A program made the translations under genes and the position numbers. A stretch of 64,000 nucleotides of DNA, from contig JAIUCV010000090.1 in the NCBI GenBank assembly GCA_026724425.1, forward strand, positions 310,001-374,000, read 5' to 3'. The notes under the pieces are model-generated. The model was not told the origin of the DNA. It searched no databases and saw nothing but the letters and a program-made list of their open reading frames with translations. The stretch is from Erythrophleum ivorense (taxonomy: Eukaryota; Streptophyta; Magnoliopsida; Fabales; Fabaceae). Below, piece by piece: positions 56,144 to 64,000 of the stretch. Position 1 is the stretch's first letter. The number at the start of each line of letters is the position of its first letter.

Positions 56144-56760
56144 GGATATGCTTCTTGGAAAGTAAGGTTCCCCAATATTGGGAGAGAGACTGGCCCGGGT
56201 TTGAAACATGCCAGCTTTTGCCTGCTAATGCGCTGGACTATTACTATGGTAAGAAACCGAGCTATTGCGTGACCAACAAGCGCTGGGGAGTTGATATCGA
56301 TGATATATACATTCCCCTGAGTGTAAGACAGAAGCATTGGGACGCCCTGCATATCTCCATACCAAAGAGGCACATTGTCGTATACGACAGTCTACCGAGT
56401 ACCTTCAGGAAAGCTGAGATTACTAAAGTTGTGGAACCGTATGCTGTGATGATCCCGCACCTTCTTAACGAGGCGGCTCTGACCGAAGACAAACATCTCT
56501 TCCCGAGGGATAAATTCACGGTCGACCGTCCGACAAAAGGTGTGCCACACCAAGATAATGGTGGAGATTGTGGTGTGTTTGTCTTGAAGTACATAGAGTG
56601 TCTCTCACTTGGATATGACACATTTCCAACATCCTTGCGCCCACGAAATGTCCCATCGATGAGGGAGAAGATTGCATCTGATTTGTTCAGCGAGGTCCAA
56701 TGTCGCGGACCCATAGATAACTATGACTGGGAATGTTTGGATTTATATGATGAGAATTGA
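56074..56760 (+). pseudogene. Ulp1-like (C48) cysteine protease domain of the ULP-MULE
   Basis: The last exon starts at 56074 after TTCTGAATGTAG and ends at TGA 56758-56760. It keeps the C48 catalytic signature: His in QKHWDALHI, Asp in VVYDSLPS, Gln/Asn in PHQDNGGDCGVFVLKY with the nucleophile Cys in DCG. Ulp1-family proteases mature or remove SUMO. In MULEs the captured domain's substrate is unknown. The protease exon itself is open, but upstream lesions (the 591-bp duplication, a stop near 54678, two LTR insertions) prevent a normal full-length product. Confidence 0.88.
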
Positions 56761-56959
56761 TGATTATCAGTGTATTTATGGTATATAGTAACTCTAATTT
56801 AACGGCAGTATGTGGGTTTATTTTTGCAACCCGAAAGCTATGCCCTTTCCTAACCTAGTGATAGGGTTAGGTTAATTAATTTTTTGTAACCTATCAAACA
56901 TTTCAGGGTCGGCTAGTGTATTGTATTGTTCCTGCATTCAATTTACAAGTATTTTTAAA

Positions 56960-57880
56960 GTCAGACTTCACAGTTAGACTTCATATTTTCAAATATAACG
57001 AGCATTCAAGCTCCATTTTACCTACCTAAAACGGTTCAATTGAGAAATAATATTAGACTTTACAGTTAGACTTCACGGTTAGACTTCACAGTTAGACTTC
57101 ACGGTTAGACTTCACAGTTAGACTTCACAGTTAGACTTCATCTTTTCAAATATAACGAGCATTCAAGCTCCAAAAGCTCCATTTTACCTACCTAAAATGG
57201 TTCAATTGAGAAATAATATTAGACTTTACAGTTAGACTTCACAGTTAGACTTCACAGTTAGACTTCACGGTTAGACTTCATAGTTAGTCTTCACAGTTAG
57301 ACTTCATATTTTCAAATATAACGAGCATTCAAGCTCCAAAAGCTCCATTTTACCTACATAAAACGGTTCAAATGAGAAATAATATTAGACTTCACAGATA
57401 GACTTTACAGTTAGACTTCACAGTTAGACTTCATATTTTCAAATATAACGAGCATTCAAGCTCCAAAAGCTCCATTTTACCTACCTAAAACGGTTCAATT
57501 GAGAAATAATATTAGACTTCACAGTTAGACTTCACGGTTAGACTTCACAGTTAGACTTCACGGTTAGACTTCACAGTTAGACTTCACAGTTAGACTTCAT
57601 ATTTTCAAATATAACGAGCATTTAAGCTCTAAAAGCTCCATTTTACCAACCTAAAACGGTTCAATTGAGAAATAATATTAGACTTCACAGTTAGACTTCA
57701 CGGTTAGACTTCATAGTTAGACTTCACGGTTAGACTTCACGGTTAGACTTCACAGTTAGACTTCACAGTTAGACTTCATATTTTCAAATATAATAAGCAT
57801 TCAAGCTCCAAAAGCTCCATTTTACATACCTTCAGAGTTAGACCTCACAGTTAGACTTCAGAATTAGACTTCAAAGCTTT
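56960..57880 (+). repeat. Higher-order minisatellite array downstream of the protease gene
   Basis: Six units of about 125-180 bp alternate TTAGACTTCACAG arrays with a conserved spacer ('tttcaaatataacgagcattcaagctcc', 'cctacctaaaacggttcaattgagaaataat'). Spacers start near 56987, 57147, 57311, 57436, 57602 and 57781. It separates the convergent ULP and transposase genes. Confidence 0.93.
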
Positions 57881-58045
57881 TAAAATAACACATATTCAAG
57901 TGTTCCCACATCATATTTTTAAAAACAACACACATATTCCACTGTTATCCGCCATAAATAGAATTCATGGGTTTACTTCAAAGGTAGACTCCCGTAAGGC
58001 CATATCAGTCTTCAACGACCTGTAGGATTTACAAACGGGAAATTG

Positions 58046-59708
58046 TCAATATCTATCGATGGGGGTACAAACCAAGACAGTAGACAACAAGCTTACACAG
58101 TTAGGGCGAGTATGTCCCGGTTCCCCAAACTTGGAGCAGCTGTACTTCCTATGCATTTTCCTTGGTCTAGTGTTTTTCTTCCTAGACATTTCTAGCCAAG
58201 ATTGCCACCTTGATTTCTTGTTGTTAGAGTCACATCCCGATTTGGGGTAAATTGGATACGCGCAAGGAGTTCTTCGAATGAGTGCCACACACATAGTAGG
58301 ACATCTATACGTTAGCTTCCGCTGCAGCTGCAATAACATGAGAGCAAGGAATTTTCTCCATGTTATACACACAACATGAGCACGTTCTATGTTCCAAGTC
58401 AACATTGCAATCTCGTTTTCCGCCCTTGACGTGAAAACGCCAATTGTCTATGCGTTCCACGATCATACTTTCCGCGTAGTGTGAACGTATGGCTAATATG
58501 TACTCAACTCCTCTATTGTGGGCGGTAGTGAGACTCAATGCATCTTCACGCCGGCTGTTAAACCATCTACCAAGCTTCTCCCTAATAAACTCCAAAAGCA
58601 TCAGAATGGGAAATCCCTTTGCCTTCTTAACCGCCGCATTAATAGATTCCGCGATGTTGCTCGTCTTTATATTGTATCTATCACCGGGAAAATGAACTCT
58701 TGACCATAATTGAGGATCTGCTTCGTCTAAGTAATTTGGTAGCTCAGGTTTTGAAGCTCGTATGAGGTCCATATAGCGGTCATATTCGGGAACCGTATGG
58801 GCATACGCAACACCTTTAACCATATACATGATGTCCTTTGCATGGAAATCCTTTACTATGTTACCCTATAGATGATAGTAGCATATACCTCTTGATGCCC
58901 AAGGTAGAACGATTCCACATGCCCTAGCTAGGGAGTGGTGCCGGTCAGAGACTATGACCATTGGAAAAAGATGCGTAAAACAATCTCGAAGGTTGTTGAA
59001 AAACCATTCCCATGACTCATTATCCTCAGTATCAACAATTACAAAAGCTAATGGGAATATTTGAAAGTTGCCGTCCTGTCCGGCAGCGACAAGTAGAACT
59101 CCCCCATACTTCCCAGTAAGATGAGTCCCATCCACCACAATCACTCTCCTCAAATACTGAAAGCCGGCTATTGAAGCTCTGAAAGATATAAAACAGTACT
59201 TGAAACGGTCCATTGAGTCGCACACCAAGTCAGTCACACTTCCCGGGTTTGCTTCCTTAATTCTTTGCAAGTAAGAAGGCAGATTCGCGTATCCTTCTTC
59301 GGCTGTTCCCCACACCAATTCTTGAGCGTGTTTAAGAGCTCTGTACGAAGCAGTATAGTTGTGCTTCATTCCAAACATAACCCTCATTGAGTCTCTGATG
59401 TGTTGCGGCACAATTCCTTCGATGATTCCGACCCGCTCGATAAATAGATGTCCAATATAGTTCGCTGTACAGCCTCTACGCTGACCTACTCGGTCAGACA
59501 CAGAACATGTATGCGACTTCATGTACTTTCTCACCCAAAACGTAGTGGCTTCGTTCTTGACAGCCGCTCTAACCATCCAAGCGCATCCAACCACTTTGCA
59601 TTTGGCCACAAACAATTTTGTAGTAGACTTATCTACTCTGAACGTGAATCTTAGCATCACCGCCGTCAAACGCAATTGAGACAGAAGTTCTGCCTTGCTG
59701 TCAAAACT
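58046..59708 (-). pseudogene. mudrA-type MULE transposase
   Basis: Minus strand. The N-terminal zinc-binding DNA-binding region (CKVVGCAWMVRA...HTC) is followed by the catalytic core with VVDGTHLTGKYGG and MVIVSDRHHSLARA, which carry conserved Asp residues. A TAG at about 58864 interrupts the frame (after CYYHL) and it resumes with IVKDFHAK. C-terminal features are NIAESINAAVKKA and a SWIM zinc finger (CSCCVYNMEKIPCSH); frameshifts near 58300 then lead to a knuckle CSKFGEPGHTRPNC that lacks one Cys. The N-terminus beyond 59708 is lost at the inverted-repeat border. Transposases of this family cut and paste MULE ends. This copy needs at least one stop and one shift undone to work. Confidence 0.88.
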
Positions 59709-59710
59709 CT

Positions 59711-60731
59711 ATAATCACTAAAACTGTTAAAATTCTCATATTATATATGTTATTGACTTATTGTGTGGAGGTGTAGAAATATATTATAAAAAATAGATGA
59801 TATGCAACCATATGAGTAGGAAACCTCATTTAGTAGGTATCCAAATATAAATTGTTTTTTATATTCGATTTATATGATTTTTAATTAAACTATATAATTA
59901 AATCGAATAAAACTATTTTTTGTAAATATTTTATTTTAATCAAAATTTTGAATATTACTCTATCTGTTTCAACTTTCAATATAAAATTAATTATATTTTT
60001 GTTATTTTGACAATTTGGATTTTGTAGATTATTTTCTTATTGGTTAGATTGTTTTGGAATTATAATAAAACGTGTTTAAGTTTTCAAAGAAAAAAAATAG
60101 TTTTAATCCAAACATAAAACTTCTTATCTTATTATATTGTAGTCATTTGGGTTTTATGTATTTTGATTAAATATATCATATTAAATCTACGGCTACGGTT
60201 AAATCTTTAATTTGTTTACTTTTTTATAAAAATGGTTTAAGATACTTAATTTCCACACTATAAACGAACAAAAGAACCAAATTAAGGTAAAAATCCATCG
60301 CATAAAATTTTGAAATAGATAAATATACATCTTTTTAATAAAATACAAATTTCGAAACCATCACCCCGTGCAGAGCGCGGGTCCAACCCTAGTATTTAAT
60401 AATTCAACTAATAAGAAAACAATATGCAGAATCCAAATTGTCAGAATAACAAAAATATAATTAATTTTTTATTGAAAGTTGAAATAGATGAAATAATATT
60501 CAAATTTTTGATCAAAATAAAATATTTATAAACAATGTTTTATTCGATTTAATTATCCAGTTTAATCAAAATCATATTAAATCGAATATAAAAAAAATAT
60601 ACATTTGGATACCTACTAAATGAGGTTTTCTACTCATATGGTTGCACATCATCTATTGTTTTATAATATATTTCTACACATCCACATAATAACATATCCA
60701 ATATGAGATTTTTAACAGTTCTAGTGATTAT
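59711..60731. mobile_element. Large inverted-repeat (foldback) structure, about 340-bp arms
   Basis: The left arm 59711 to about 60052 (ATAATCACTAAAACTG...) is repeated inverted at about 60393-60731 (...CAGTTCTAGTGATTAT) with moderate divergence. The 340-bp loop ends with a GC hairpin and CTAG at 60389-60392, like the other hairpin-ended termini. No coding region. It truncates the MULE transposase on its left. No clear target duplication. Confidence 0.8.
60362..60392 (+). mobile_element. Helitron-like 3' terminus (hairpin plus CTAG)
   Basis: CCCCGTGCAGAGCGCGGG followed by TCCAACCCTAG and then T. The same architecture occurs at 2657-2685. A possible 5' start (A|TCTTATTATATTG) lies near 60128, unproven. 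Confidence 0.45.
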
Positions 60732-61193
60732 TATTGTTTTTAAAAATTCAAATCATAACATATACATAAAAAAAGTTTTAGATTTTCTTCATTAGATTTT
60801 TTATATTGTGATTCAAATTATTTTATAAAATAAAGTTAAAAAAATGATAGGAGATATATAATGATTTTAAAAGAAAACAGTATGCTAAAAATAAATTGAA
60901 TTTCATATATTCCTTATTTACTTATTTTCGTAATTGTCAATTAAGGAAGGAGAATGATAATTTTTTTATTAATAGTTACATATGATTAGTTTAATAATAC
61001 ATATTTGACTCTCTACACACAATATGCAATGACATTTCATATAAATTATCTAGTAACCTTTGGCTTAATTAAAAAACCACTTGAGAATGAATTTAGTGAT
61101 GACACATCAGCAATGGCAAAATTGTTAATAACACATGAGAGAAATGTTGTTTTTATATATAATGCAAACAAATTTATAATCAATAAACCCGGG
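60732..61193. other. AT-rich intergenic DNA
   Basis: No gene seen. The open frame starting at 61005 runs into the Cassandra-like LTR and has no family features. Confidence 0.5.
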
Positions 61194-61480
61194 TGTAGTA
61201 TAACGCCCCGAGCGCCCATCCCGGTGAGTCATCCACACCCTCTCTCGGCCCGTGGGCCCCACCCCTATCCGACGGCCGGTGCGCTATTTTCGAGAGGTTA
61301 TAGAGACTTGTTTACTGTCCCTGCAATCAATATCCGACATTTTCCCGTGTTTTGATCTCACTCACACGGTTCCGTAGATCACTTCCCGGAATGTCACCCA
61401 TCATTAATTCCACTACTCCAGCCCAATCACGCTTAACTCTTAAGTTCTTTATGGGCCTTTGACCGAAAAGATAAGTGCAT
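61194..61480 (-). mobile_element. Cassandra-like TRIM LTR with a 5S rRNA-derived promoter
   Basis: The minus strand from about 61455 to 61370 resembles the middle of plant 5S rRNA. It has GAGTTAAGCGTGATTGGGCT (A-box region), then GATGGGTGACATTCCGGGAA (C-box region), at the same spacing as in 5S. Downstream on the minus strand it ends GGGGCGTTATACTACA, similar to Cassandra LTR ends (…GGGCGTTACA). Cassandra elements are non-autonomous TRIMs whose LTRs carry 5S-type Pol III promoters. The left border (TG on the plus strand at 61194) is reasonable; the right border is approximate. No second LTR was found, so it is a solo LTR or fragment. Confidence 0.68.
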
Positions 61481-61620
61481 TTTATTGACCACATTTATAC
61501 AAATTGGGATGTTACCTGAAATATCTCCTAATATATATGAATTGTGGTAATCGCTCTCCATACATTGGACAACAGAGGATAAGTTGACACATAGCAGGTA
61601 TTTTAGGATTAAAAATAAAT

Positions 61621-64000
61621 AGGGGAAATTAGCTAAATAGGCCACATTTCTTGTAGTGTTGTGGAACTACACTTTTTTTATTTTAAGTTGGGTATTTAGG
61701 TTTTATTTTCATATAAATATATATGCAAAAATTAGAAGAGAAAAACTAAGAAATTAAATTTTTTGTAGTGTTAAGAAGCTAAACTTTACCTTTCCGCGAT
61801 ATCCTTTTCTTTCACCCATAGAAGAGAAAAACTAAGAAATTGGGGAAACATATCCTTCTTCTTCTCCTCTCCGCCGCGTTAATTGGGATTCATCATCAAA
61901 CCCACAATCCCATTAATCGTACGGATCTCTTCTTAACTGGGAATTTTTGGTTTTCATCGGTACGTTTAAAGTTATCTTTCTTCAAAGTTTTTTGGTTTTG
62001 TATTCATCTCGAATTCTGGGTCTCTGTTTCTCTGCAGATTCTCTCTTCCGTTATCGAACTTAATTCTCTTCCGGTGGTCTGTGTTTAGATCTTCTTACTT
62101 CTGTCTTCTGAATATTGCAATTTCTTAGCATATTTTGAAGTTTTTCTTTTTCGTTGAAAAACTTTCGTATTAGGGCTGTTATTTCCTGCGTTTTATTGTA
62201 ATCAATGTTTGAAAATGTCGTGAAGGTTGAATTTTTTTCTTGGCTGCTTATTTGAAGTGTAGAAAAATAGTTTCGGTAAGCTAATCATTGACTATCTTTG
62301 TGTATTTTTTAGGCTGTTTATATGATCTTTTCAATCTCTGTATGGATCTCCATAGCATTGATCTCTATAGATCATAACTATCTTCTCTAGAATTGGTAAT
62401 TCTACGGTAGAATGATTAGAAAGATTGATGGGTTTATGCTACTTTTTAAGATTACAGTGAATGATGTGTTTATTTCACTTAAGATTTTGTTTTCCAAGTT
62501 TGCTTACTTTAGTAGTCAAGATTTTTAGCCTCCTTTTTCATTATTGTGCTTCATACAATCTCCATTTTATAAAATGTAGGTATGGAAAACGCGTATCCAA
62601 AACGTTTTTTCAGGCCAGGAGATGAGCCTCAAGTGAAGCAAATAAATAATAGCTGCAAAATGACACGTTTCAAAAGGGTAAAGAAGGCTCTACCATCCGA
62701 GTACAAAGAGGTGAGAGAAGACCCTGTTTTCGCACCAATTCTACGGCTATGTGATACTGGCCTAGGATATTCAGCTCGCCTCATTCACAGCTTGATGTCT
62801 AGGCAGTTGGCTTGCAAGAAAAAGCGTGAGATTTGGTGTGTCTTTGCAAGCAGACCGCTTAGATTTTCTCTTCAAGAATTTGCTGCTGTCACTGGTCTCA
62901 GCTGTACATACGAGAATGATGTAAGCAGTGAAGAAGACAATGTAGTAAATGATAAAGGATTCTGGGGTGTTTTGTTGAAGAGGAAAGAAAGTATTTGCAT
63001 GCAAACGTTGTGGAGTCAGGAAAACCTTAAAGCTGCTAAAAATTGGAAACGTATTGACCGAATTCGGCTGATCTACATTGCCGTGATAGCTGGGTTGATC
63101 ATGGCAAAAGATGAGAAGGCACCTATTCCTAACACCTACATAAGGCTTGTCATGGATCTTAATAAGGTTAGGAGTTACCCATGGGGTCGTGAAGGGTTTA
63201 CGCTCCTGGTTAACTCAATCATCAAGACAAGAGGTAACTTGAAAAATAAAAACAGCTATGTTTTGGATGGATTTTCCTACGCCTTTCAAATATGGGCTAT
63301 GGAAGCAATTCCTCATCTTGGAGAATTCGTTGCTGAAAAAATCAAGGAAAATAGTTTCGATGGTCCTCGATGTACTAATTGGAAAGGCCTTGCAAAAATC
63401 TCGTACAAAGACGTTATCAAGCTCGAGAGTAAATTTCTGATAACTGTAAGTTTCTACTTTTGTTTTCCTGCGTTGCAATCATGTGTTTCTGTTTTCTTAT
63501 ACTTTGTGTAATCGAATCATCTTTCTTTTTTCCTTGGTCTTTTGATTTGCTGAGAGAGTATTTAGTTGAAAATGGGTAATTTGATCACAATATATAAAAT
63601 GTAACTTCTGGATTTGTGCTACATTAATGCAGGATTATGTACACCCATTCATCTCCTCTACCGGGAATTCGGATATTGTCGACTCAGCTGAATATATGTG
63701 GAATGACGAGGTGCCTGATGCTGCTGTAGATCTGCTGAAAGCTGCAATCAGGAAAAAAAAAGATTTTGGAGATCATATTTGGGAGTGTTTAGAACCTGCT
63801 GACAGTTTTGAGGCTTCAGAAGAAGCAGAAGAAGAAGCTGAGGATGACTCCTTGGAAGGAGCAGAAGCAACTGAGAACGAGGCTTCCGAAGAATCTGAAA
63901 ATGTTGCTAGTGATGATATTGATGTCTCTATAATAAATAAGAAGCGAAAGAGATCTGGTTACGGTTCAGAGGCACGAAAGACGAACTTACTATGGCAACG
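61621..64000 (+). mobile_element. Left part of a second ULP-MULE-type element (runs off the window)
   Basis: It begins near GGGGAAATTAGCTAAATAGGCCAC, similar to the left end at 39706 and to MULE termini. It has the same order: end, leader (about 61790-62090) and DUF1985 gene. No 13-bp minisatellite appears in its leader. The rest lies to the right of the window. Confidence 0.55.
62582..64000 (+). CDS. DUF1985 protein of a ULP-MULE, two exons seen, 3' end outside
   Basis: The ATG at 62582 follows a likely 3' splice site (TGTAGGT). Exon 1 is 62582-63445 (288 codons), the donor is ACT|GTAAGT, the acceptor TGCAG|GATTAT, and exon 2 is 63633-64000, in phase and open to the window edge. Residues about 50-250 are DUF1985 (LGYSARLIHSLMSRQ, RPLRFSLQEFAAVTGLSC, GFWGVLLKRKESI, NWKRIDRIRLIYIAVIAGLI, YPWGREGFTLLVNSI, YVLDGFSYAFQIWAMEAIP). 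Exon 2 holds a long acidic stretch (EASEEAEEEAEDDSLEGAE) followed by a basic KKRKRSG, likely a nuclear localisation signal. Its counterpart in the 39706-59708 element leads to a Ulp1-like protease; that part is not visible here. Confidence 0.85.

Larger units (their letters stand above)
39706..59708 (+). mobile_element. ULP-carrying Mutator-like element (Kaonashi-type), heavily nested
   Basis: The left end near 39706 (GGGAATTGCCTCAAATAGACCAC) resembles MULE termini. Inside are a DUF1985 gene and Ulp1-type protease on the plus strand and a mudrA transposase on the minus strand, convergent. The right part is cut at about 59708, a few codons upstream of the recognisable transposase N-terminus, where an inverted-repeat structure begins; the matching right end was not found. 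A 9.1-kb gypsy element (42303-51421) and a solo LTR (51887-53468) sit in the DUF1985 exon. Without them it is about 9.3 kb. ULP-carrying MULEs are a known Brassicaceae group; the 13-bp arrays are described separately. Confidence 0.75.

Noticed and set aside
56960..57880. CRISPR array from TTAGACTTCACAG repeats
   Set aside because: The unit is a directly tandem 13-bp minisatellite with no spacers between units. The longer spacers are themselves repeats.
61005..61355. A 116-codon gene
   Set aside because: The frame runs from AT-rich spacer into the Cassandra-like LTR and has no recognisable domain.
61370..61455. A functional 5S rRNA gene
   Set aside because: Only the middle, including the A- and C-box regions, is similar. 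The 5S ends are missing and the segment is embedded in LTR-like sequence.

Overview
This window is plant nuclear DNA, most likely from a Brassicaceae genome. The signs are AT-rich spacers, GT-AG introns, an AtRE1-type Copia element, ULP-carrying Mutator-like elements, a tnp2-type CACTA element, type I MADS and TRAF/MATH genes, and LTR primer sites matching initiator-Met tRNA. It looks like a transposon-dense, gene-poor region, as in pericentromeric heterochromatin. Only one ordinary host gene appears intact, the six-exon TRAF/MATH gene at 15504-17181. A second complete-looking reading frame, the DUF1985 gene starting at 62582, belongs to a transposon and runs off the window.

Layout. 1-2235: pieces of two Ty3/gypsy chromovirus (Tekay/Del-like) elements, one apparently inserted in the gag of the other. 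2391-2685: small hairpin-ended element with 8-bp flanking repeats. 2723-8218: complete non-autonomous element of the same gypsy family (near-identical LTRs, TSD ACCCC, pol deleted). 8224-15438: AT-rich DNA with fragments of hairpin/CTAG-ended elements. 15504-18543: TRAF/MATH gene plus a truncated paralogue. 18605-23170: type I MADS-box pseudogene on the minus strand, split by a rearranged Copia element (18730-22329). 25118-25910: decayed DUF1985 gene. 26012-34303: complete CACTA (En/Spm) element with tnpD- and tnpA-like genes. 35270-36112: gypsy solo LTR. 36665-36881: hnRNP-type RRM pseudogene. About 39706-59708: large ULP-carrying MULE (DUF1985 and Ulp1-type cysteine protease on the plus strand, mudrA transposase on the minus strand), invaded by a 9.1-kb gypsy element (42303-51421, itself carrying a solo LTR at 47755-49296) and by a second solo LTR (51887-53468). 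59711-60731: inverted-repeat structure. 61194-about 61480: 5S-rRNA-derived, Cassandra-like LTR. About 61621-64000: start of a second DUF1985/ULP MULE.

The most unusual signals are: (i) clusters of 16-bp palindromes of the form GGTGTCG-NN-CGACACC in every LTR of the gypsy family; (ii) a Copia insertion with the same 24-bp LTR-start sequence inverted at its two ends, a perfect target duplication and no normal 3' LTR, plus a 395-bp leader/gag triplication; (iii) a 13-bp minisatellite (TTAGACTTCACAG type) filling several introns and both flanks of the ULP-MULE; (iv) short elements with GC hairpin termini and 8-9 bp target duplications. Coordinates were read by eye. Exon boundaries of decayed genes are approximate unless stated.
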